A stretch of 19,665 nucleotides of DNA from Streptomyces novaecaesareae (GTDB lineage Bacteria > Actinomycetota > Actinomycetes > Streptomycetales > Streptomycetaceae), in NCBI RefSeq assembly GCF_000716875.1, contig NZ_JNWQ01000106.1, positions 1-19,665 of the forward strand, in the 5' to 3' direction. Below the pieces are notes generated by a model that ran no database searches, was not told where the DNA came from, and was given only the letters and a program-made list of their open reading frames with translations. Shown one piece after another: positions 1-7,085 of the stretch (within the stretch, counting starts at the first letter, position 1; each line of letters starts with the position of its first letter). A program made the translations under genes and the position numbers.

Positions 1-171
1 CGCCGACCGTCGGCACCGGGTCAGAGCGCCCCGGAGACGAGCGGGCGAGTCCCCGCCCCGAGCCGAAGGGGCGCGCCGGTGCCGAAAGCGAGAAGCGACC
101 AGCGAGGCACGAGCGCCGGAGCGCCGACCGTCGGCACCGGGTCAGAGCGCCCCGGCGGCGAGCGGGCGAGT
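1..171. repeat. Structured 121-bp-period repeat, left copy (about 1.4 units)
   Basis: Positions 1-50 match 122-170 with a period of 121 bp, so at least two units stand in tandem and the first is cut by the window edge. Positions 51-164 also match 19552-19665 with only about three mismatches over 114 bp. Each full unit holds a nested inverted repeat. The outer arms are GGGGCGC (68-74) and GCGCCCC (147-153), and the inner arms are CCGGTGCCGA (76-85) and TCGGCACCGG (131-140). The inner arms enclose about 45 nt rich in AGCG steps. The last nine codons and the stop of the adjacent minus-strand membrane protein gene lie inside the unit. I see no ORF of its own and no target-site duplication. It could be an interspersed structural repeat or a 3'-end RNA structure; the function is unknown. 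Confidence 0.85.
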
Positions 172-1536
172 AACAGCCACCGGGCGGCGGCTGCTCCAGC
201 GCCGGGCCGCCAGCCGGGGCCAGATCACCAGGACGGCCGGCAGCGCCAGGTACCCGAACCGCCCGGCCGGGGCGAGCATGAAGGCGATCGCGAGCCCCGC
301 GGCCAGCAGGTCGGCGGCGGCGATCGCGGAGACCGGCGGCCGGGCCAGCAGCCAGATCGCCACCCCGATCAGGGCCACGGTCATCAGCGCCATCGAGATG
401 GAGTGCCCGGTCGGCCCGAAGCCGGCCAGCACCTTGCCGGGCAGCGGGCTGCCGGCCGGGGTGCGGATCGCGGTCATCCCGAGCGGGAAGCGCACCACCT
501 GCTCGGCCAGCGCGTCCGCCTGGGTCAGGACGGACGGCAGGATCACCGCCGCGCTCACCCCGACCCCGATCAGCGCGGTCCGGGCGGCGGGCCGGCGGCC
601 GTAGAGCCGCCACAGGAGCAGCACGGCCACCGGCAGGGCCGGCCAGGCGGTCCACTTGAGGCTGCAGGCGAGGGCGAGCACCAGCCCGGCGCCGACCGTG
701 CGGTCCCGCTCGGCGAGCGCCATGGCCAGGCAGCAGACCCCGATCAGCGGCAGGTCGACGCCGCCGACCGCCAGGGCGAGGGCTATCAGCGGCGAGGCGG
801 TGAGGACGGCCAGCGGCAGCAGCGGCGCGCGGTCCCTGGAGGGCCGCAGCAGCCGCCAGGCGGCCAGCAGGCAGGCGAAGAAGGTCAGGGCGAACCAGAT
901 CCGGGCGTCCCCGGCGACCCTGGCGAAGGCGGTGGAGTCCCCGAGTAGCTGGCGCGGCAGCCCGAACAGGGCCATCGCGGGCAGGTACGGGTTGTAGTCG
1001 GTGACGACCGCCGGGTGCGGCAGGTAGGCGTCACCGGTGGTGAGCAGCAGGTGGGCCGAGCGTTCGACCACCATGACCTCGGACTGGTGGCGGCCGTGCA
1101 GGGCGAGCAGTCCGAGCGGGACGAGGACGGCGCCGACGAGGGCGACGGCGGCGGCGGTCTGGGCCGCGAAGCGGCGCGGCAGGGTCAGGCAGAGCAGTCC
1201 GGCCAGGAGGTAGGCGGGGGCGGCGATCAGGCCCCAGACCCGCTGGTTGTCGAGGTCGGAGACGAGCGGGAAGGCGGCGGCCCAGCCGGCCGCGATCAGG
1301 CAGCCGAGGAATTGGACGGTCCGCATCGAGGCGAGCTTGGTGGGATTCAGCCGATCGTGCGTGGGCGGGAAGGTGTTCTCGCCACGCTGACGGGGGAACG
1401 GCCGGACGGAGAAGCCTCTCGGCGGCCGTCCGGGTCTGGACGACGTCTCGGTCGCGATGGTCTGGGCCGGCGTTCTGCTGCGGCCGGTGAAGCGGCCGCG
1501 CGGGGGGGAGAAGCCGGGCGTGCGGGTGCTCACCAT
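142..1536 (-). CDS. Multi-pass membrane protein, GT-C / GT87-like
   Basis: Multi-pass integral membrane protein, 464 aa from the ATG at 1536, or 394 aa from the ATG at 1326. From about residue 71 it is a series of hydrophobic helices joined by short Arg-rich loops. A periplasmic-type loop carries a DYNPYLP motif, typical of actinobacterial polyprenol-phosphate-sugar-dependent (GT-C, DUF2029-like) transferases. A role in envelope glycosylation is inferred; no catalytic residue can be proven by eye. The start is open. At 1536 the ATG lies 6 nt after a TAACCT -10 box, a leaderless arrangement. The ATG at 1326 lies right before the first helix but has no Shine-Dalgarno sequence. The N-terminal 70 residues are Pro/Arg/Thr-rich, and three AGA codons there are unusual for this genome. 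The C-terminal nine residues are encoded inside the end repeat. Confidence 0.7.
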   Translation of the reverse strand: MVSTRTPGFSPPRGRFTGRSRTPAQTIATETSSRPGRPPRGFSVRPFPRQRGENTFPPTHDRLNPTKLASMRTVQFLGCLIAAGWAAAFPLVSDLDNQRVWGLIAAPAYLLAGLLCLTLPRRFAAQTAAAVALVGAVLVPLGLLALHGRHQSEVMVVERSAHLLLTTGDAYLPHPAVVTDYNPYLPAMALFGLPRQLLGDSTAFARVAGDARIWFALTFFACLLAAWRLLRPSRDRAPLLPLAVLTASPLIALALAVGGVDLPLIGVCCLAMALAERDRTVGAGLVLALACSLKWTAWPALPVAVLLLWRLYGRRPAARTALIGVGVSAAVILPSVLTQADALAEQVVRFPLGMTAIRTPAGSPLPGKVLAGFGPTGHSISMALMTVALIGVAIWLLARPPVSAIAAADLLAAGLAIAFMLAPAGRFGYLALPAVLVIWPRLAARRWSSRRPVAVTRPLAAGAL

Positions 1537-1542
1537 GGTGGA

Positions 1543-1572
1543 AGGTTATGGGTGCGGGCCCGGCCCTGTCGC
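1543..1572 (-). promoter_or_regulatory. Promoter of the GT-C-like membrane protein gene
   Basis: On the minus strand, GCGACA (1572-1567) stands 18 nt before TAACCT (1548-1543). The latter fits the actinobacterial TANNNT -10 rule, and the -35 shares GACA with the consensus. Transcription would begin at about 1536, the first ATG. Two 10-bp perfect palindromes, CACCATGGTG (1531-1540) and CGCCATGGCG (1570-1579), sit on the start point and the -35 box. Confidence 0.5.
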
Positions 1573-1607
1573 CATGGCGTTGGGCACTGGGCGGGGGATG
1601 GCACGAA

Positions 1608-1643
1608 AAGGGCCGCCGGGTGTCGTTGCGGTCGGCGGCCCTT
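1608..1643 (-). terminator. Rho-independent terminator after the permease gene
   Basis: An 11-bp perfect stem, AAGGGCCGCCG (1608-1618) with CGGCGGCCCTT (1633-1643), encloses a 14-nt loop. On the minus strand the stem is followed by a short T run (CCCTTTTCG). It begins about 20 bp past the permease stop codon. Confidence 0.8.
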
Positions 1644-1664
1644 CACGTCTGGTTCGTCTGCCGG

Positions 1665-3176
1665 TCAGCCGGCGACGTGGTCGGCGTGGTCCGCGGGTAC
1701 GGCCTGCTGCTCGGCCTGTTGTTCGGCCCGCTCCAGCTTCGAGTGCTTGATGCTGTAGCCGAAGTAGACGACCACGGCGACGGCGAGGGCGATCGCGCCG
1801 GCCCGGAAGGTGTCGGCGTGCAGGCCGGTGATCAGGTAGATGCAGAAGGCGACGCTGACCAGCGGGACGACCGGGTAGCCGGGCACCTTGAAGCCGCGCG
1901 GCAGGTCGGGCTGGGTGCGGCGCAGGACGATCACGCCGAGGGAGACGACCGAGAAGGCGATGAGCGTGCCGAGGCTGGTGATGTCGGCCAGGACGTTCAG
2001 CGGGATGAAGGCGGCCAGGGCGCCCACGCCGAGACCCACCACGATGGTGTTCCAGATCGGGGTGCCGGTGCGCGGGGAGAGCTCGGCGAAGCGCTTGGGC
2101 AGCATGCCGTCGCGGCCCATCGAGTACAGGATGCGGGTCTGGCCGTAGATCACCACGAGGGTGATGCTGAAGATCGAGAGGATCGCGCCGATCGCGAAGA
2201 CCATCGCGGGCCAGCTCTGGCCGGTGATGTCCTGGAGGATCTGGGCGAGGCCGGCCTCCTGGCCGTCGAACTTGTTCCAGGGCTGGGCGCCGATGCCGGC
2301 CAGGGCGACCAGGATGTAGAGCAGGGTCACCACGACCAGCGAGATGATGATCGCCATCGGCAGGGTGCGGCGCGGGTTCTTGACCTCCTCACCGGCGGTG
2401 GACACGGCGTCCAGGCCGATGAAGGAGAAGAAGATGCTGGACGCGGCGACCTGCACGCCGCCGATGCCGAGCGGCATGAACGGGGTCAGGTTGCCGGAGT
2501 GGAAGCCGGTGAAGGCGACGCCGATGAACAGCACCAGGATGACGATCTTGATCGCGACCATCGCCGCGTTGACCTTCACCGACTCGCTGACGCCGCGGAT
2601 CAGCAGGAAGCAGACCATCGCGACCAGCAGCAGCGCCGGCAGGTTGAACCAGTGGGTGCTGTCCGGCGCGCCGGCGAGCTGCTCGGGGATCTTGACCCCG
2701 AAGGCCAGGTCGAGGAACTTGTTCAGGTACTCGGCCCAGCTGACCGCGATCGCGGAGGCGGAGACGCCGTACTCCATCAGCAGGCAGATGCCGACGCCGA
2801 AGGCCACACCCTCGCCGAGGGTGGCGTACGCGTAGGAGTACGAGGAGCCGGAGACCGGGATCGCGGAGGCCATCTCGGCGTAGCAGAGCGCGGTGAGTCC
2901 GGCGGTGACCGCGGCGATCACGAAGGACAGGATGACGGCCGGGCCGGCCGAGGGCACCGCGGTGTTGAGCACGAAGAAGATGCCGGTGCCGATGGTGGCG
3001 CCGATGCCGATCGCGGACAGCTGCCAGAGCCCGATGGAGCGGCGCAGGTGGATGCCGGAACGTCCGCCCTCCTCGGGCGCGCCGGCCGGGAGGGCGTCCT
3101 TGCCCTCGCTCTCCGCGATCAGTGACGAGACGGGCTTGCGTCGCAGCAGACGCGCACCGAGGGTGTTGCTGCTCAA
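1665..3176 (-). CDS. APC-superfamily amino acid permease (CAT-like)
   Basis: Predicted cytoplasmic-membrane amino acid permease of 503 aa, a normal length for the cationic-amino-acid-transporter branch of the APC superfamily, which imports amino acids with protons. After a polar N-terminus the first helix carries the family pattern IGIGATIGTGIFF, where backbone groups bind the amino acid. The motif SFIGLDAVSTAGEEVKNP follows in mid-protein, and at least twelve hydrophobic segments can be traced. I chose the TTG at 3176 because AAGGA stands 8 nt upstream and the sequence after it reads as a family N-terminus. The ORF stays open to 3362, but that extension is poor in C/G at third positions and unlike any transporter. 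The gene is monocistronic, with a terminator just downstream and a 247-bp upstream region. The substrate cannot be named from sequence alone. Confidence 0.88.
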   Translation of the reverse strand: MSSNTLGARLLRRKPVSSLIAESEGKDALPAGAPEEGGRSGIHLRRSIGLWQLSAIGIGATIGTGIFFVLNTAVPSAGPAVILSFVIAAVTAGLTALCYAEMASAIPVSGSSYSYAYATLGEGVAFGVGICLLMEYGVSASAIAVSWAEYLNKFLDLAFGVKIPEQLAGAPDSTHWFNLPALLLVAMVCFLLIRGVSESVKVNAAMVAIKIVILVLFIGVAFTGFHSGNLTPFMPLGIGGVQVAASSIFFSFIGLDAVSTAGEEVKNPRRTLPMAIIISLVVVTLLYILVALAGIGAQPWNKFDGQEAGLAQILQDITGQSWPAMVFAIGAILSIFSITLVVIYGQTRILYSMGRDGMLPKRFAELSPRTGTPIWNTIVVGLGVGALAAFIPLNVLADITSLGTLIAFSVVSLGVIVLRRTQPDLPRGFKVPGYPVVPLVSVAFCIYLITGLHADTFRAGAIALAVAVVVYFGYSIKHSKLERAEQQAEQQAVPADHADHVAG

Positions 3177-3423
3177 AGCTGCGGTCCTTCTAGGCGGTGG
3201 AGGGTGTCCTAGCGGCTGGTCACCCGATACTTCGAAGGGCGTCATCGGGGACCAACCGAACAAACATGGGACAGTACCCGGCGAATGCACCAGTGTCGCA
3301 AACGAACAGTCCGGATCGGCGCATTGTCCGAATTGGCACATATCGCTATACAAACCGGACACTTCGTAAACGGCGCATCTGCCGTCGGGCAGCTAAAGCA
3401 GCAGCTCAGCGCCCCTGCGGCGG
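3177..3423 (-). promoter_or_regulatory. Upstream control region of the permease gene
   Basis: This 247-bp spacer lies between the PBP stop and the permease start and is clearly more A+T-rich than its surroundings. A possible minus-strand promoter is TTGCGA (3301-3296), 19 nt, TACTGT (3276-3271); the spacing is long, so support is weak. Upstream lies an inverted repeat TGTCCG (3325-3330) and CGGACA (3356-3361) with 25 bp between arms, and related TCCGGA sequence lies near 3310. This looks like operator DNA for an unknown regulator. Confidence 0.3.
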
Positions 3424-4932
3424 TCAGACGCCGAGCACCGCCCGCATCACCGACCGGGCGATCGGCGCGGCGAGGGCGCCACCCGTGACATCCGTGGCGT
3501 CACTGTCCGCGACCACCACGGCCACCGCGACCGGCGGCACCGCGGTCGAGCCGGCCGGCTTGGCCCAGGAGATGAACCAGGCGTACGGCGTCCCGCTGTT
3601 CTCCACCCCGTGCTGGGCCGTCCCGGTCTTGCCGCCGACCACGGCCCCGGCGATCCGGGCGTTCCCGCCGGTCCCGTTCTCCACCACGTCGGTCATCAGC
3701 TTCTGCACCTGTGCGGCCACCGCCGGCGGCACCGCCTGCCGGTACACCGTCGGCTTCATCCGCCGCACCACGGTGCCGTCGCTCCTGGTGAGACTGTCCA
3801 CAAGCTGTGGACGCATGACCGTCCCGTCGTCGGCGACCCCGGCCGCCACCATCGCCATCACCAGCGGGGTGGCCGCCGTGTCGAACTGCCCGATCGAGGA
3901 GAGCGCCAGCTGCGACTCGTCCATCCGGGTGTCGAAGGCCGACCGGGCCGCGCGCACCGGGACGTCCAGCTTCGCGTCGTCGAAGCCGAAGTTCCCGGCC
4001 ATCGCCGCCATCCGGTCCAGCCCGGTCCGCACCCCGAGCCAGCCGAGCACGCTGTTGCAGCTGGCGGTCATCGCGGCGTCCAGCGACAGGCCCGCCCGGT
4101 CGCAGGCCGGGGTGTCGTTGACCAGCGGCGTGGTCGTACCTGGCAGGACGTACGGGTGGGGCGCCGCGGTCGGCGCGTCGATGTCGGTGACCACCCCGTC
4201 CGCGAGCGCGGCCGCGGCGGTGACCACCTTGAAGGTCGAGCCGGGCGGGTAGGTCTGGCGCAGCGCCCGGTTGAGCATCGGCTGGTCGGGGTCGGCCTGC
4301 AGCCGGTTCCAGGCTTCCTGGTCGTCGGCGGCGTGGCCGGCGAAGCTGCCCGGGTCGTAGGAGGGCGTGCTGGCCAGCGCCAGGATCCGCCCGGTGGCCG
4401 GCTCGATCGCGGCGACCGCGCCGGTCTGGCCGCCGAGCCCGCGCATCGCGGCCTCCTGGGCGGCCCGGTTCAGCGTGGTGTGCACGTCACCGCCGGGGTT
4501 CTGCCGGCGGGACACGGCGTCCCAGAGCGACCAGCCCGTCAGCCGGCCGTCGGTGCCGGTCAGCAGCTCGTCCTCGGTCCCCTCCAGCTGGGTGGTGCCG
4601 TACGCCTGCGAGGCGTAGCCGGTGACGGCGGCGTAGGTCGGGCCGTCGGTGTAGCTGCGCTTGTACGCGTACCGGCCGCCGGTGGCCACCGAGCCGGTGA
4701 CCGGCTCGGTGCCGACCAGGATGTCGCCGCGCGGCTGGGCGTACCGCTCGATGGTGAGCCGCTGGTTGGCGCTGTTGCGGTCGAGTTCCCCGGCCTGGAA
4801 CACCTGCACCCGGGTGGCCTGGACGCACAGTGCCGCGACCAGCAGCAGGCAGAAGGTGCCCGCCCGGCGGCCGGTGACCGAGATGCCGGGCAGCCCCTGC
4901 GGGCCGTTGCCGCGCGGCCGGATGCGCGCCAT
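3424..4932 (-). CDS. Class B penicillin-binding protein (PBP2/PbpA type transpeptidase)
   Basis: Peptidoglycan DD-transpeptidase, 502 aa, anchored by one N-terminal helix at about residues 24-40 with the catalytic domain outside the membrane. All three penicillin-binding motifs are present: STFK near residue 232 (acylated serine), SCN near 292 and KTGT near 436. The N-terminal part holds the short dimerisation domain usual for actinobacterial PbpA, without PASTA repeats. The ATG at 4932 overlaps the stop of the upstream SEDS gene (TGATG) and is preceded by GGAGGTGG at good spacing, so the two are translationally coupled. Class B PBPs work as a complex with a SEDS polymerase, which this pairing fits. 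Whether the pair serves polar growth, septation or sporulation cannot be read from the sequence. No pknB, pstP or fha genes flank it, unlike the origin-proximal rodA-pbpA cluster. Confidence 0.93.
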   Translation of the reverse strand: MARIRPRGNGPQGLPGISVTGRRAGTFCLLLVAALCVQATRVQVFQAGELDRNSANQRLTIERYAQPRGDILVGTEPVTGSVATGGRYAYKRSYTDGPTYAAVTGYASQAYGTTQLEGTEDELLTGTDGRLTGWSLWDAVSRRQNPGGDVHTTLNRAAQEAAMRGLGGQTGAVAAIEPATGRILALASTPSYDPGSFAGHAADDQEAWNRLQADPDQPMLNRALRQTYPPGSTFKVVTAAAALADGVVTDIDAPTAAPHPYVLPGTTTPLVNDTPACDRAGLSLDAAMTASCNSVLGWLGVRTGLDRMAAMAGNFGFDDAKLDVPVRAARSAFDTRMDESQLALSSIGQFDTAATPLVMAMVAAGVADDGTVMRPQLVDSLTRSDGTVVRRMKPTVYRQAVPPAVAAQVQKLMTDVVENGTGGNARIAGAVVGGKTGTAQHGVENSGTPYAWFISWAKPAGSTAVPPVAVAVVVADSDATDVTGGALAAPIARSVMRAVLGV

Positions 4933-6284
4933 CAGGCCACCTCCTCCGACGCCGGCCGGCGCGCGATGTCGCTCACGCGTACCAGCAGCGCGACGATGAT
5001 CCAGTTGGTGACCACCGAGGAGCCTCCCTGGGCGATGAACGGCATGGTCATCCCGGTCAGCGGGATCAGCGCGAGCACCCCGCCCGCCACCACGAACACC
5101 TGCAGGGCGACGATCGAGGCCAGTCCGATCGCCAGCAGCCGCCCGAACGGGTCGCGCAGCGCGATGCCGGTCCGGAAGCCCCGCGAGACCAGCGCCGCGT
5201 ACAGCAGGAACACCGCGATCAGCCCGGTCAGGCCGAGCTCCTCGCCGATGGTGGCGAGGATGAAGTCCGACTTGGCGGCGAAGCCGATCAGCACCGAGTG
5301 CCCGTTGCCGAGCCCGGTGCCCAGTTCGCCGCCCCAGGCGAAGGCGAACAGCGACTGGGCGATCTGGTTGGCGCCCCGGCCCGCCGCGATCGAGCCCAGC
5401 GGGTCCAGCCAGTCCGCGACCCGGCTGTGCACGTGCGGCGAGAGCCAGCCCACCGTCACCGCCCCCACCGCGGCCAGGCCGAGTCCGATCGCGATCCATC
5501 CGGTGCGCGCGGTGGCCACGTAGAGCATCACCACGAAGAGGCCGAAGAACAGCAGCGAGGTGCCGAGGTCGGTCTCCAGCACCAGGACGCCGACGAAGGC
5601 GGCCCAGATCAGCAGGACCGGCCCGAGCACCCGCCCGCGCGGCAGCTGCCAGCGCCAGACCCGGCGGCCGGTGAGCGCCAGCGCGTCCCGGTGCACGGCC
5701 AGGTAGGCGGCGAAGAAGACGGCCAGCAGGATCTTGGCGAACTCCCCGGGCTGGAAGGAGAGCGGCCCGATCACGATCCAGATCCGCGAGCCGTACACCG
5801 GCGGGAAGAAGATCGGCAGCACCAGCAGGACCAGCGCCGCGAACGCCCCGAGGTAGGCGTAGCGCCGCAGCCTCCGGTGGTCGCGCACCAGCAGCACCAC
5901 CGCGATGAACAGCGCCACCCCGAGGGCCGACCAGAGCAGCTGGGCGGAGGCGGCGGCGCGGCCCGGGGTGGCCCGGTCGAGCCGGTAGATCACCACCAGG
6001 CCGATCCCGTTGAGCAGCACCGCGATCGGCAGCAGCAGCGGGTCCGCGTACCGGGCCCGCCACCGCACGACGGCGTGCGCCGCCAGGGCGATCACCCCGA
6101 GCGCGGCGCCGTACTCGGCGGCGTCGGCCGGCGCCGTGCCGTCCAGGTCGACGCCGACCTCGACGTAGCCGAACACGGCGGTCAGGACGGCGGCGAGCAC
6201 CAGGACGAGCTCGGTGGTGCGTCCGGTCGGCACCGGCCGGCTCGGCCCGGCGGCGGATCGCGTCACGGCGGAGGGTGTCGCCAC
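4932..6284 (-). CDS. SEDS-family peptidoglycan polymerase (FtsW/RodA/SpoVE)
   Basis: Integral membrane glycosyltransferase of 450 aa that polymerises lipid II into glycan strands. Recognisable SEDS signatures are QPGEFAK in mid-protein, SDFILATIGEELG carrying the conserved acidic residue before the late helices, and GGSSVVTNW near the C-terminus. About eleven or twelve hydrophobic segments can be traced after a short polar N-terminus of about 24 residues. The start is GTG at 6284, with AGGA 6 nt upstream. A good promoter lies about 90 bp upstream. The next gene, a class B PBP, overlaps the stop codon by one base, the usual pairing of polymerase and cognate transpeptidase. The sequence does not decide between RodA and FtsW subfamilies; the PBP2-type partner slightly favours RodA-like. 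Confidence 0.92.
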   Translation of the reverse strand: MATPSAVTRSAAGPSRPVPTGRTTELVLVLAAVLTAVFGYVEVGVDLDGTAPADAAEYGAALGVIALAAHAVVRWRARYADPLLLPIAVLLNGIGLVVIYRLDRATPGRAAASAQLLWSALGVALFIAVVLLVRDHRRLRRYAYLGAFAALVLLVLPIFFPPVYGSRIWIVIGPLSFQPGEFAKILLAVFFAAYLAVHRDALALTGRRVWRWQLPRGRVLGPVLLIWAAFVGVLVLETDLGTSLLFFGLFVVMLYVATARTGWIAIGLGLAAVGAVTVGWLSPHVHSRVADWLDPLGSIAAGRGANQIAQSLFAFAWGGELGTGLGNGHSVLIGFAAKSDFILATIGEELGLTGLIAVFLLYAALVSRGFRTGIALRDPFGRLLAIGLASIVALQVFVVAGGVLALIPLTGMTMPFIAQGGSSVVTNWIIVALLVRVSDIARRPASEEVA

Positions 6285-6373
6285 GGACCGTCCTGGGGGT
6301 GGGGGTGCCCGGTGCCGCCGTCCGGGGGAGGCCGATCGGGGCGGGCCGGCGGCGCCCGATGCCCTGGTTCGTC

Positions 6374-6401
6374 ACCCTAACGACCGCTATCCGGCTGTCA
6401 T
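6374..6401 (-). promoter_or_regulatory. Promoter of the SEDS-PBP operon
   Basis: On the minus strand, ATGACA (6401-6396, five of six matches to TTGACA) is separated by 16 nt from TAGGGT (6379-6374), which fits TANNNT. The predicted start near 6367 leaves a leader of about 80 nt before the GTG at 6284. It is the best vegetative-type promoter in the window. Confidence 0.6.
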
Positions 6402-6474
6402 CACTCTTCGCCGGAGTGTGTCGCCCATTGCCCCGATTGCCCCGGTGCTCGCCCTGGCCGGCACCTGGTGCTCA

Positions 6475-6920
6475 CTCGGGCCGGCGCCCCGCCAGCGCCG
6501 CGGCGCCCGCGCAGCCCGCGGCCAGCAGGACGACGGCGAGCAGCAGCGCCGGCCACGGCACGACGACCCGGCCGGTCCGACCGGCACTCACCAGGGCGCG
6601 CACAGCCACTCCCCCGCCCGGCGCTTCGCCGCCTCGGCCGGCAGCCCGTGCACCCGGCCCACCCGCAGCAGGTACGAGGCCGCGTCGAACGGCAGCGCCG
6701 GCGGGAAGCGTTCGGGCACGTACGCCGTCGCGCCGGGCCGCGCCACCCGGCCCGTACTCGGCCGTTCGATCCCGGCGGCCAGCCGCAGCAGCGTCGACTT
6801 GCCGCTCCCGTTCGCCCCGGCGATCCGCACCAACTCCCCCGGCCCGACGGCCAGGTCGACCCCGCGCAGGATCCACCGCCCGCGCCGCCCGTACCGCTTG
6901 CCGACCGCCGTCAGCTCCAT
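6475..6920 (-). pseudogene. ABC transporter ATPase remnant
   Basis: From the ATG at 6920 the first 110 codons read as the N-terminal part of an ABC ATPase. A strand pattern with RYGRRG leads into Walker A (GANGSGKST), then a VPERFP segment, then helices ending at GEWLCAPW and a stop at 6590-6588. The signature motif (LSGGQ type), Walker B and the switch histidine are absent. In the next frame, about 40 codons continue to a TGA at 6474-6472 and encode a Trp/Leu/Ala-rich membrane helix followed by AGRRPE, more like the end of a permease. The simplest reading is an old internal deletion fusing the 5' part of an ATPase gene to the 3' end of its permease gene. A short functional protein is less likely, since one ATP-binding half without Walker B cannot hydrolyse ATP. 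Confidence 0.65.
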
Positions 6921-7085
6921 CGCGCCCCCGCTTCCGCCCACCGGTACGCAAGGCTATCCACGACGGGTAAGGCCGGCATGAGCCCGGACTCCTCGCCCAC
7001 GCGCCGGAGTTCGCGCCGGGGCTGGTCGGTGCACGATCCGGACTCGTTTCGCCACGGCGAACTGATGATCCCTAGGATCGGCCGG
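6921..7085. promoter_or_regulatory. Divergent intergenic region upstream of the vWA operon
   Basis: Spacer of 165 bp between the ABC remnant and the vWA gene. On the plus strand TAGGAT (7073-7078) fits a -10 box and lies exactly 7 nt before the GTG at 7086, the leaderless geometry; no good -35 is visible. AGGA inside the same hexamer could instead serve as a Shine-Dalgarno sequence 8 nt from the GTG. An imperfect direct repeat built on CCGGACTC and TCGCC followed by ACG appears near 6983 and 7039. Confidence 0.4.

Noticed and set aside
1..171. End repeats as a CRISPR array, IS ends or transposon boundaries
   Set aside because: The units are about 121 bp with no spacers, no transposase is present, the copies are direct and no target duplication is visible. 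The content between them is core chromosome.
1548..3125. Long plus-strand open frame opposite the permease, rich in Asp, Gly, Arg and His
   Set aside because: It is the mirror of high-G+C codons in a clear transporter gene; its composition fits no protein family.
3177..3362. N-terminal extension of the permease to 3362
   Set aside because: The extra 62 residues are Cys/Pro-rich and unlike transporters, and the DNA is A+T-rich control sequence. TTG at 3176 has a good ribosome site.
4932..6375. Minus-strand open frame running through the SEDS gene and continuing in frame into the PBP
   Set aside because: Over the SEDS gene it gives only Arg/Gly/Ala-rich sequence. The real PBP starts at 4932 with GGAGGTGG upstream, and SEDS motifs are in another frame.
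6387..6587. Small minus-strand frame of 66 codons upstream of the SEDS gene
   Set aside because: It overlaps the SEDS promoter and the ABC remnant in another frame and has no recognisable sequence.
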